DNA from: Thermocrinis sp.
GTDB lineage: Bacteria; Aquificota; Aquificia; Aquificales; Aquificaceae
DNA length: 15,936 nucleotides
Direction: 5' to 3'
Assembly (NCBI GenBank): GCA_009903855.1
Contig: WYEK01000065.1
Span: 1 to 15,936 of the forward strand
Below the pieces are notes generated by a model. That model saw only the letters and a list, made by a program, of their open reading frames with translations. It made no database searches and had not been told where the DNA came from. This document shows positions 6,688 to 13,580 of this stretch, one piece after another. The translations under genes and the position numbers were made by a program. Positions within the stretch are counted from its first letter, which is position 1. The number at the start of each line of letters is the position of its first letter.

Positions 6688-6745
6688 TTTCTCACCCGAC
6701 GCTTAGGTGATAATGATAATTTGTGAAAATGCCCATGGTGAGAAA
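6688..6745. repeat. 9-bp inverted repeat with an alternative internal partner
   Basis: TTTCTCACC (6688-6696) is an exact inverted repeat of GGTGAGAAA (6737-6745). An intervening GGTGA (6706-6710) can pair with the same TCACC (6692-6696), giving two mutually exclusive hairpins. No T-run follows either hairpin, so this is not a plain terminator. Confidence 0.5.
6709..6727 (+). promoter_or_regulatory. Fur-box-like GATAAT direct repeat
   Basis: GATAATGATAAT (6709-6720) equals the first 12 bases of the classic 19-bp Fur consensus, but the remaining 7 bases match poorly. It lies between the two hairpin partners of the 6688-6745 repeat and far (about 280 bp) from the mini-protein start. It could arise by chance in AT-rich DNA. 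Confidence 0.2.
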
Positions 6746-6796
6746 AAATAATAAGCGGAGATATTACTTTGAGAGGAATTATAGGATAAAGTTAGC

Positions 6797-7429
6797 TCAT
6801 TCAGGAGATAGCTCCTCGTCTACATCTAATTCTATAAGGTCTTTCTTGTTTATACTAAAGACATTATCTCCTATGCGTTCTGTGTCCACCTTTTGAACTT
6901 CCCAAACTGTTTTGTTCTTATCGTCTTGGATTAACAGAGGGATCGCTAACTTTTCAGACCAGCACACGCTGTAGGTCTGCGATGGTTCACTCACAAGATA
7001 CCATTTGCAGGAGTAATTACCTAAAGAATATGGTTTTTTATCAAGCTTTTCTATACGATAACTAATAGGGCGTTTCAGTATATGCGCTAAGGAGTACCAA
7101 TCGTAGAAAGCTCCCAAGCGATACAGATTGGTTCTACTTATCTTTAGAAGGGCAGACTTCTGCTTGTCTAAAACAAGGTACTGATAGTCTCCTTCTTTTG
7201 TTTTAAAAGCGTAGATTTCTACTTTTCCATCTGTGGACCGTTTTAGTTTTTTATCAGATACACGCCAATATTCAAGCTGATGTATTTTCCCATCTCTATC
7301 TGTGTATTTGGCGATGAAGTGTACATTTTTTGCTGCTGATTGTGTTTTAAAAGCACTTTCCCACGATAGTGCAAAGGTTTTATTAAAAAGAAAAAGAAAA
7401 AAAAGGAGGGAAAGAAGCCCCCCTCTCAT
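6797..7429 (-). CDS. Exported protein of unknown function, possibly LolA-like fold
   Basis: This 210-residue protein has an N-terminal signal peptide (MRGGLLSLLFFLFLFNKTFA, cleavage probably near Ala20). The mature part is rich in alternating beta-strand patterns and short turns (HQLEYWRVSDKKLKR, YQYLVLDKQKSALLKI, YSCKWYLVSE, AIPLLIQDDKNKTVWEVQKV) and ends in an acidic tail ELDVDEELSPE. The pattern recalls half-barrel LolA/DUF4412-type periplasmic proteins, but I cannot name the family. Two cysteines, in YSCKW and YSVCW, could form a disulfide. Its ATG overlaps the stop of the upstream phosphodiesterase gene by 4 bp (ATGA), so the two are translationally coupled and probably act together in the envelope. 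No clear terminator follows. Confidence 0.8.
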   Translation of the reverse strand: MRGGLLSLLFFLFLFNKTFALSWESAFKTQSAAKNVHFIAKYTDRDGKIHQLEYWRVSDKKLKRSTDGKVEIYAFKTKEGDYQYLVLDKQKSALLKISRTNLYRLGAFYDWYSLAHILKRPISYRIEKLDKKPYSLGNYSCKWYLVSEPSQTYSVCWSEKLAIPLLIQDDKNKTVWEVQKVDTERIGDNVFSINKKDLIELDVDEELSPE

Positions 7430-9387
7430 TCCCTAACCCCTTTGGCATAATCAAAGTATATGTAGGTTTTGTTGTTGTAGGTAACCTTTTTGGTGCATAG
7501 TTTGATATAGTATGTGGATTTTGTTGAATCTATGTCCTTTCCATCTGGGTCTGTAGGAAGTCTCATGGTCAAATCGCTTACTTTGTCAGAATATATACAC
7601 TCAGCAACAGGTCCTGATACGCTTTCGGACGTGTTTACAAGAGCTTCCACAAGGGGTCTGCCATCCGCATCGGGTAGGTTTAGATTTAGTATTCTTGCTA
7701 CCGTAGGTGCAACATCTATGTTTCCAGTGGGTAATTTATCTCTATAACCTTTCTTAAAGTCTGGTCCGTATGCTATAAGGGTGTTTCTAACATCTATGGG
7801 ACTGAAGCTACCGTGCATGCCCCTAAGGTTAAACATACTTTCAAACTCTATTCCTTTAAAGCCCTGTATGACCGCATTTTCGTCGTAATCATAGCTTACT
7901 ATTATGTCAGGGTTGCGTTTTGCTGTGTTTTCAAGCCTTACCATACTCATGGGTAGTGTGCCAGGTATCTTACCGTATCTGTCATCTACAAATATGGCTC
8001 CAAACTCCTCCCTCTCTTGTAGGAATCTAACCACCCTCTTAACTAGCTCAGGGTCGCGAGAGGGCACATATATGTATTCACTACCGCCGTTAGGTGCGAT
8101 AACCAAGGCGTCAGAAGGTAGATTTTGGGGTACTAAGTAACTTCTTGTTGTGTATTTTTGAGGCTTCCCGCATATGCTTCCGTCTTTATCTTCCTGCGTG
8201 GGGTAAACAGGAGTACCATCCTGCTTTATACCTGACAGGATAGGGTCATACGCACAGCCTCTACCATCATAAGCTTTAAAGCCAGCTCTTGTAAGAAGGT
8301 CTGCAAGTCTCACCTCTCCAGAAACGGAGTAGCCGTTTGGGTCTATCTGACCAACTTGACCGTTTGTTATAGCTCTAAGTGGGAATAAGTTAAAAGGTCC
8401 AGATACGTTGTTGTGACCGTGGTCAGACACTACTATTATATCCGTGTTACTATCCATATTAAGCTCCTTGAGTTTGCTCAGTAGTAATCCCAAAAGGTCA
8501 TCCATACACTTTAAAGCCATCCTATAGTTATAGTTTCCTACTCCGTAAGCGTGCTGTGTGCTGTCTGGATCTCTAAACCATATCAATGTTAAGTTGGGTT
8601 TTTTGTTGGGAAGTATGTACTGTAAATAAACATTCATCATGTATTTATTGGCATCGCAGTAAGGAGAGCCAGAGGTATCGGTGGGGTCAGATGTGACACC
8701 ATCACTTAAATTTTTTCTTGGTTTAAAGGCTGTTGGGTCGCCATTGTTGTCAGCTAATGTTATAGATCCCGGAGGGTAGGCTATGGGTGTTGTTTTGGGA
8801 AGCGGAAAGCCTGCCTGTTGAAGCTCCTTAGCTAAAGAGAGAGGATACACCATCTTTTCGTCAAGTATAATGCCACCTCTTTTGTAATCTTGAATGTACG
8901 CAGCGCCGGATTTACCTATTGCTACAGTCTTTAAACCCGCTTGCTGTGCTTTTTGGAAAAGCGTAGCCACCATAAGAAGTTGGTTGTTATAGTAAGCGTT
9001 TAGGGCATCTAATATTGCATAGTCTTCTGTAAAAACAGGTTGATTATAATCTACAGGCTTACCAGCAGAGTCATTCCCTGTAGCGCCAGGCGTCCAAACG
9101 GTGTTGCCGTAAAATCCTGCCTTATCTGGAAAACTACCAGTAGCAAAGCTGGAGGCATTCATCATAGTAAAGGTAGGATATGTGGAATGATTGTCCTCAA
9201 AAAATACCCCATCTTGGGCTAATTTGTATAGGTTGGGCGTGTCTGTTGGATTTACCGAATCTGGACGAAGTCCATCCCACACAAAGATAATAACATTTCT
9301 GGGTTGGACCTCACTGCTACCACTGCTACCACAAGCGTATAGAAAGGCACTTACGACTAATAAAAGCAATAACCACGTCTTTCTCAT
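7426..9387 (-). CDS. Lipoprotein of the type I phosphodiesterase/nucleotide pyrophosphatase family (alkaline phosphatase superfamily)
   Basis: This 653-residue protein starts with a lipoprotein signal peptide: MRKTW, a hydrophobic core and the lipobox LYAC with Cys19, then a Ser/Gly linker. It should be anchored in the envelope facing the periplasm. Catalytic-domain motifs are VWDGLRPD (metal-binding Asp38), STYPTFTMMNASSFATG with probable nucleophile Thr74, IIVVSDHGHNN (metal-binding Asp/His pair), and a later MHGSFSP His, matching the two-metal site of phosphodiesterases/nucleotide pyrophosphatases. At 653 residues it is longer than minimal NPPs, with insertions in the middle. The substrate could be nucleotides, phosphodiesters or phosphonates. 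AGGAGGT lies 7 nt before the ATG. Upstream is a Pho-box-like repeat, consistent with phosphate scavenging. It is coupled to the small exported protein downstream. Confidence 0.88.
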   Translation of the reverse strand: MRKTWLLLLLVVSAFLYACGSSGSSEVQPRNVIIFVWDGLRPDSVNPTDTPNLYKLAQDGVFFEDNHSTYPTFTMMNASSFATGSFPDKAGFYGNTVWTPGATGNDSAGKPVDYNQPVFTEDYAILDALNAYYNNQLLMVATLFQKAQQAGLKTVAIGKSGAAYIQDYKRGGIILDEKMVYPLSLAKELQQAGFPLPKTTPIAYPPGSITLADNNGDPTAFKPRKNLSDGVTSDPTDTSGSPYCDANKYMMNVYLQYILPNKKPNLTLIWFRDPDSTQHAYGVGNYNYRMALKCMDDLLGLLLSKLKELNMDSNTDIIVVSDHGHNNVSGPFNLFPLRAITNGQVGQIDPNGYSVSGEVRLADLLTRAGFKAYDGRGCAYDPILSGIKQDGTPVYPTQEDKDGSICGKPQKYTTRSYLVPQNLPSDALVIAPNGGSEYIYVPSRDPELVKRVVRFLQEREEFGAIFVDDRYGKIPGTLPMSMVRLENTAKRNPDIIVSYDYDENAVIQGFKGIEFESMFNLRGMHGSFSPIDVRNTLIAYGPDFKKGYRDKLPTGNIDVAPTVARILNLNLPDADGRPLVEALVNTSESVSGPVAECIYSDKVSDLTMRLPTDPDGKDIDSTKSTYYIKLCTKKVTYNNKTYIYFDYAKGVRE

Positions 9388-9413
9388 AGCTTCACCTCCT
9401 TTTTAATATGTTT

Positions 9414-9454
9414 AATATGAAATTTAAACGTGATTTGTTAAGTTTTTGTTAAGA
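9414..9454 (-). promoter_or_regulatory. Promoter of the phosphodiesterase operon overlapped by a Pho-box-like direct repeat
   Basis: On the minus strand, two CTTAACAA units (complements of 9447-9454 and 9436-9443) are spaced at exactly 11 bp, i.e. TTAACA-N5-TTAACA. This is the spacing of PhoB/PhoP boxes, and the half-site resembles the TTAACA of Bacillus PhoP and the CTTAACCT of cyanobacterial Pho boxes. The second TTAACA (9442-9437) also serves as a -35 (5 of 6), with CATATT (9419-9414) as a -10 after 17 nt. Phosphate control is inferred. Confidence 0.5.
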
Positions 9455-9461
9455 AAGTGGG

Positions 9462-9692
9462 TTAAAAAAGCCCTTTTGGTCTGTAGCCCCTCATAAAGTC
9501 CTCGCCTCTGACTTTTTTACCTTTTGGATTTATAAGTTCAAGGATTTCAACAGAACCTTCACCGCAGTCAACCTGAAGTTTTTTTGGGTGTATCACTTGA
9601 CCAGGATGGGTGCTTTCTTCGCAAACCCTTACCCTCAGCATCTTTACCCTTTCTCCGCCCTCCAGAAAACAATAACAGTCAGCGTATATCAC
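9462..9692 (-). CDS. Stand-alone methionyl-tRNA formyltransferase C-terminal domain (Fmt_C) protein
   Basis: This 76-residue protein matches only the C-terminal beta-barrel domain of Fmt, which in the full enzyme contacts the initiator tRNA. The order of elements fits: a CFLEGGERVKMLRVRV strand pair, THPGQVI, LQVDCGEGSVEILELINPKGKK and the closing EDFMRG (compare PGTIL, VATGDGILNLLSLQPAGKK and the helix after it in E. coli Fmt). The catalytic formyltransferase domain is missing and a stop codon lies three codons upstream of the GTG start, so this is not just an internal fragment of a longer intact frame. The start GTG (9690-9692) has no clear ribosome-binding site. It may be a functional orphan domain or the remnant of a decayed fmt gene; the intact conserved core argues for selection. 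It diverges from the gyrase gene only 21 bp away. Confidence 0.62.
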   Translation of the reverse strand: MIYADCYCFLEGGERVKMLRVRVCEESTHPGQVIHPKKLQVDCGEGSVEILELINPKGKKVRGEDFMRGYRPKGLF

Positions 9693-9699
9693 TATAAGT

Positions 9700-9705
9700 T
9701 ATAAT
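9700..9705 (+). promoter_or_regulatory. Perfect -10 box directly before the gyrA start (leaderless transcript)
   Basis: TATAAT lies at 9700-9705, only 8 nt before the GTG start at 9714. The expected start point, about 7 nt after the box, falls at or next to the start codon, and no ribosome-binding site is visible. The -35 region is poor (CAGTCA at 9676-9681, spacer 18). The complementary strand offers TATTAT and TATAAC in the same spot for the divergent Fmt_C gene. Confidence 0.5.
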
Positions 9706-9713
9706 ACTACTTT

Positions 9714-11984
9714 GTGGAAATCTTAGAGGTCCCCATAGAGGAAGAGGTCAAACAGTCCTACATAGACTACGCAATGTCTGTTATTGTGGGGAGGGCTATT
9801 CCTGATGTTAGGGATGGGCTAAAGCCTGTTCAGAGAAGGATACTCTATGCTATGCACGATATGGGGCTCACGCCCGACAAGGGCTTTGTGAAAAGTGCAA
9901 GGATCGTGGGTGCGGTTCTTGGACATTTTCATCCTCACGGAGATCAGGCAGTTTATGAGACATTGGTCAGAATGGCTCAGGACTTTGTGATGAACTATCC
10001 GCTCATTGTTGGGCAGGGGAACTTTGGCTCTATAGACGGAGACCCTCCCGCCGCTATGAGATACACAGAAGCCAAGCTCTCTAAGTATGCGGTCCTTATG
10101 TTGGAAGACATAGACAAGGACACAGTGGATTTTGTTCCCAACTTTGACGGTTCTACCCTTGAGCCTACTGTTCTTCCCTCCAAGTTTCCTAACCTTCTGT
10201 GCAACGGCGCTTCGGGCATAGCGGTAGGACTTGCTACCTCTATACCTCCCCATAATCTGAAGGAAGTCTGCACTGCCCTGATAGAACTCGCCAAAAATCC
10301 AGACATAGATACAAAGGAGATAATGAAATACATAAAAGGACCGGACTTTCCTACGGGGGGTGTGGTGGAAAATTACGACGAGCTGATAGAGTTTTACGAA
10401 AAAGGTAGAGGTCAAGTTAGAATAAGGGCAAAGGCGCACGTGGAAAAGCTCTCCGGTGGCAGAGAGCAGATCGTCATAACGGAAATTCCCTATCAGGTCA
10501 ATAAGGCGGAGCTTATAAAAAGGATGGCAGAGCTTGCCCGGGAGGGAAGGCTGAAGGAAATTTCGGACATAAGGGACGAATCGGACAAAGAGGGGCTAAG
10601 GATCGTGGTGGAGCTAAAGAGAGATGCGGATGGTTCAAAGGTTTTGGAAAAGCTCTACAAATACACACAACTGCGGAAGAACTTCCCAATAAACTTTGTA
10701 GTTCTAGTAAACGGAGAGCCAAAGCAAGTGGGTATAAAGACATTGCTTTACGAATTCTTCCGCCACCGCTTGGAAGTCATTCACAGAAGGTCCAAGTACT
10801 ATCTCAAAAAGGCTGAGGAAAGGCTCCATATAGTGAAGGGACTTTTAATAGCCCTTGCCCACTTGGACCAGGTGATCCAAGACATCAAAAGCTCCAAGGA
10901 TACGCAGGAGGCAAGGGAAAAACTCATTAAAAGGTACTCTTTGACGGAAGCCCAGGCGAACGCAGTTTTGGACCTAAGGCTCCAAAGGCTAACTTCTTTA
11001 GAAAGGCAAAAGCTTGAGGAGGAAGAAAAAGAACTTTTGGAGAAGATAGAGTACTACACAAGGTTGGTGGAAAGCGAAGAGGAGAAGATCAAGGTCTTTA
11101 TAGATGAAACCTCCAAGCTGTCTGAAAGTTTTCCTGCGGTTAGAAGAACCTTCGTGGAGGGTGTAGGGGTTGAGCAAAGAACAGGCAGTATAACGGTGGT
11201 TGTTTTTTCTGACGGTAAGGTTATGCCTTTAACAGAGATAGAAGAGGGAGAGGTGGTCAATATTCTGGATGTGCCCTTTGATGATGGGCTGTTTATGGTT
11301 TCAAACAGGGGAAGGGTCTATTGGGTGGCTGGGCTTCAAGCCCTTCAGGGGAGCAAGGTATCCTTTAAGGAACCCGAAGAACGCCTTGTGGGTGCCTTTG
11401 TTAGGTCTCAGGCAGCGGACAGACTGCTTTTGGCAACCTCAGAGGGTTATGTGAAAAAGATACCCTTGGTGGATTTTGAATACAAAGCCCAGGGAACTAA
11501 CATCATCAAGCTAACAGAAGATCAAGGGGATGTGGTAAAGGTCCTGCAGTCTCCGGAGGAAGGGGACCTTCTGATCTTTACCAAGACGGGTAAAATCCTA
11601 AGGTTTCCTGTGGCAGATATCTCACCCGCCACCATCGGCTCCAAGGGAGTGGTGGGCATAAAGTTAGACAGAGGGGACAAGGTGGTGGGCATGAGGGTTC
11701 TAAGAGGAGAAAAGTTCCTGTTGGTGATAACGGAAAAGGGAACGGTGCAAAAAATAGCTTCTGAGTATGTACCGAGGAAATCAAGGGGTAGCAAGGGTTT
11801 ATCTATTCTCACCAGGGATAGACTTGTGGATATTTTGCCTTTAGGGGAGGGACAGTCCTTAGACCTTATGTTGATAACTCAAGAGGGAAGCGTTTTCTAC
11901 GATAGGCTTAGGGAGGAGGAGTTGCCCTTAAACAAGACCCAGAAGAGGTGGGACGGTAAGATCGTTAAAGTGGTGATAAAATAA
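9714..11984 (+). CDS. gyrA: DNA gyrase subunit A / topoisomerase IV subunit A-type protein
   Basis: This is the 756-residue breakage-reunion subunit of a type IIA topoisomerase. The N-terminal part carries SYIDYAMSVIVGRAIPDVRDG (from residue 15), GHFHPHGDQAVYETLVRMAQDF (70-91), GQGNFGSIDGDPPAAMRYTEAKL with catalytic Tyr117, and the tower/coiled-coil region up to about residue 485. The C-terminal DNA-wrapping domain (about 490-756) has blade repeats such as VMVSNRGRVYW-like, TSEGYVKKIPL, FTKTGKILRFP and ITEKGTVQKIA, but the canonical QRRGGKG GyrA box is not seen; the closest match is SRGSKG (690-695) in a late blade. Length is ParC-like (E. coli ParC 752, GyrA 875). The position equivalent to E. 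coli Ser83 is Gln78 and Asp87 is Glu82. The start is GTG, with no Shine-Dalgarno. tsf follows after 19 bp. Confidence 0.93.
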   Translation: MEILEVPIEEEVKQSYIDYAMSVIVGRAIPDVRDGLKPVQRRILYAMHDMGLTPDKGFVKSARIVGAVLGHFHPHGDQAVYETLVRMAQDFVMNYPLIVGQGNFGSIDGDPPAAMRYTEAKLSKYAVLMLEDIDKDTVDFVPNFDGSTLEPTVLPSKFPNLLCNGASGIAVGLATSIPPHNLKEVCTALIELAKNPDIDTKEIMKYIKGPDFPTGGVVENYDELIEFYEKGRGQVRIRAKAHVEKLSGGREQIVITEIPYQVNKAELIKRMAELAREGRLKEISDIRDESDKEGLRIVVELKRDADGSKVLEKLYKYTQLRKNFPINFVVLVNGEPKQVGIKTLLYEFFRHRLEVIHRRSKYYLKKAEERLHIVKGLLIALAHLDQVIQDIKSSKDTQEAREKLIKRYSLTEAQANAVLDLRLQRLTSLERQKLEEEEKELLEKIEYYTRLVESEEEKIKVFIDETSKLSESFPAVRRTFVEGVGVEQRTGSITVVVFSDGKVMPLTEIEEGEVVNILDVPFDDGLFMVSNRGRVYWVAGLQALQGSKVSFKEPEERLVGAFVRSQAADRLLLATSEGYVKKIPLVDFEYKAQGTNIIKLTEDQGDVVKVLQSPEEGDLLIFTKTGKILRFPVADISPATIGSKGVVGIKLDRGDKVVGMRVLRGEKFLLVITEKGTVQKIASEYVPRKSRGSKGLSILTRDRLVDILPLGEGQSLDLMLITQEGSVFYDRLREEELPLNKTQKRWDGKIVKVVIK

Positions 11985-12003
11985 TACTTTTGAGGAGGTC
12001 AAG

Positions 12004-12867
12004 ATGATAAGCGCAGAGCTTGTAAAACAGCTTAGAGAAATGACCGGTGCTGGTATGTTGGAATGTAAAAAGGCTTTGGAAGAAGCCCAGGGGGACATAG
12101 AAAAAGCTAAGGAGATCCTAAGGATCAGGGGGCTTGCCAAGGCGGAAAAGAAGGCAGGCAGAGAAACAAAAGAGGGTATAGTTCAGACCTATGTCTCCGA
12201 GGATAGAAAGGTGGGCGTTATATTGGAGCTAAACTGCGAGACGGACTTTGTGGCAAAGAACGAGCAGTTTGTGGAGCTCTCTTTGAACTTGGCAAAGCAC
12301 ATCGCAAGCCTTAAAGAAAATGCCAACAAGTCTGGTGGCTTTGAGGATATAGCCCAGCAACCTTATTACGCAGACAGCACCCAAAAGGTGGAAGAAATTA
12401 TTAAGTCTGCCATAGCTCGGATTGGAGAGAACATAAGGCTCAGCCGGTGGGCAAGGTTTGACGCAGAGGGTTATGTGCACGCCTACGTGCACGGTATAGG
12501 TAGGGTGGGCGTTTTGATGGAATACAAGACGGATAAGATCTCAGATGATGTGCTTAGGTTAGCCCAAGACATTATCCTTCAGATTGCAGCTATGAAGCCA
12601 GAGTTCGTCAGTGTGGAAGCCATTCCTTCAGAGGTTTTGGAAAGGGAGAAGAGAATACTGGCAGAGCAAACCCGTCAGGAGGGCAAGCCTGAGCACATTA
12701 TAGACAAGATCGTGGAGGGTAAGCTAAAGAAGTTTTACCAAGAGAAGGTGCTTTTGGAACAGCCCTTTATAAAGGATGAGAAGAAATCGGTTAAGCAGTA
12801 TATCTCCGAGAGCGGACTAAACTTTGAGGTGGTTAGGTTTGTCAGGTTTGAAGTAGGCTCCGCCTGA
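12004..12867 (+). CDS. tsf: Translation elongation factor Ts
   Basis: EF-Ts is the guanine nucleotide exchange factor for EF-Tu in the cytoplasm. The 287-residue length is full size. The N-terminal UBA-like region reads VKQLREMTGAGMLECKKAL (residues 7-25) and the core shows the diagnostic TDFVAKN (80-86), which inserts near the Mg2+ site of EF-Tu. Two core subdomains with a coiled-coil insertion follow, ending in VVRFVRFEVGSA. A strong GAGGAGGT ribosome-binding site precedes the ATG. It lies 19 bp after gyrA and overlaps the pyrH start by one base (TGATG). The usual upstream partner rpsB is not here. Confidence 0.97.
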   Translation: MISAELVKQLREMTGAGMLECKKALEEAQGDIEKAKEILRIRGLAKAEKKAGRETKEGIVQTYVSEDRKVGVILELNCETDFVAKNEQFVELSLNLAKHIASLKENANKSGGFEDIAQQPYYADSTQKVEEIIKSAIARIGENIRLSRWARFDAEGYVHAYVHGIGRVGVLMEYKTDKISDDVLRLAQDIILQIAAMKPEFVSVEAIPSEVLEREKRILAEQTRQEGKPEHIIDKIVEGKLKKFYQEKVLLEQPFIKDEKKSVKQYISESGLNFEVVRFVRFEVGSA

Positions 12868-13580
12868 TGGAAGTCCGATACAAGCGAGTCCTTTTAAAGC
12901 TCTCTGGAGAAGCCTTTGCGGGGTACCGGGGTTACGGTATTGACCCAAACTTTTTGGAGTATATAACCGCAGAGATAAAAAGCTTGGTGGATGTGGGTGT
13001 ACAGTTGGCGGTGGTTATTGGTGGGGGAAACATATTCAGAGGTATCACGGGCTTGGAAATAGGCATAGATAGGGCTACGGGAGACTATATGGGTATGCTG
13101 GCAACGGTAATAAACGCATTAGCCCTCCAGTCAGCCCTGGAAAAGCTGAGGGGGATTCCTACCCGAGTGCTCTCTGCCATAGAAATGCGTCAGGTGGCGG
13201 AACCATACATAAGACGAAGGGCAATAAGGCATCTGGAAAAGGGCAGGGTGGTGATCTTCGCTGCGGGCACGGGGAATCCCTTTTTCTCCACCGATACTGC
13301 GGGCGCCCTCAGGGCTGCGGAAATATCTGCCCAGCTTTTCATAAAGGCTACAAAGGTGGATGGCATATACACCGACGACCCAGTAAAAAATCCGCGGGCG
13401 GAGTTCATAGACGAGATATCCTACCTAGAGACCATAAACAGAGGGATCAGGGTTATGGACCACACCGCCCTTACCCTGTGTATGGAAAACAAAATTCCCA
13501 TTTTGGTGCTCAACATAAACAAGCCGGGCAACCTGTTGAAGGCTGTGAGGGGAGAAAGGGTTGGTTCTTTGGTTAGGTAA
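12867..13580 (+). CDS. pyrH: Uridylate (UMP) kinase
   Basis: UMP kinase of the bacterial amino-acid-kinase fold makes UDP from UMP and ATP in pyrimidine nucleotide synthesis. The 237-residue protein is full length. Motifs are YKRVLLKLSGEAFAG (Lys11 at the phosphate site), AVVIGGGNIFRG, RATGDYMGMLATVINALALQ, the GTGNPFFSTDTAGALRA substrate loop, and ATKVDGIYTDDPVKNP, all diagnostic for PyrH. The ATG shares its first base with the last base of the tsf stop, so the two are translationally coupled. The common next gene, frr, is absent: a converging gene overlaps the pyrH 3' end by 8 bp, leaving no space for a separate terminator. Confidence 0.97.
   Translation: MEVRYKRVLLKLSGEAFAGYRGYGIDPNFLEYITAEIKSLVDVGVQLAVVIGGGNIFRGITGLEIGIDRATGDYMGMLATVINALALQSALEKLRGIPTRVLSAIEMRQVAEPYIRRRAIRHLEKGRVVIFAAGTGNPFFSTDTAGALRAAEISAQLFIKATKVDGIYTDDPVKNPRAEFIDEISYLETINRGIRVMDHTALTLCMENKIPILVLNINKPGNLLKAVRGERVGSLVR

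Larger units (their letters stand above)
6427..6796. other. 370-bp intergenic stretch with structured elements; no convincing gene
   Basis: No protein gene is supported here. From low to high coordinates it contains the mini-protein ribosome-binding site and AT-rich presumed promoter (6434-6500), a nested hairpin (6554-6604), a second long hairpin (6620-6650), an inverted repeat with competing partners (6688-6745) and a GATAAT-GATAAT repeat (6709-6720). None matches a riboswitch, tmRNA, SRP RNA or tRNA that I know. It could be the leader of the mini-protein gene, a small RNA gene, or remnants of a mobile element. Confidence 0.5.

Noticed and set aside
6540..6710. Open plus-strand frame of about 56 codons containing MDSSQVEEGDYLTCPIAF, possibly the tail of a decayed transposon gene
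   Set aside because: No ribosome-binding site before the ATG, no recognisable family, and the frame runs through the hairpins at 6554-6650, which explain the sequence equally well.
6692..6739. Minus-strand 14-codon frame beginning MGIFTNYHYH
   Set aside because: Too short and without a ribosome-binding site.
6551..6745. Known riboswitch, tmRNA, SRP RNA, RNase P RNA or hammerhead ribozyme
   Set aside because: I looked for TPP, FMN, SAM, cobalamin, glycine, guanidine and c-di-GMP consensus segments, the tmRNA ends, the SRP tetraloop region, RNase P conserved regions and the CUGANGA/GAAA hammerhead core on both strands; none fits.
9461..9480. GGGTTAAAAAAGCCC as an intrinsic terminator of the Fmt_C gene
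   Set aside because: Only three consecutive pairs can form without mismatch and there is no proper T-run after a stable stem.
9819..10439. 206-codon minus-strand frame inside gyrA
   Set aside because: Antisense shadow of a highly conserved coding region with no recognisable protein features.
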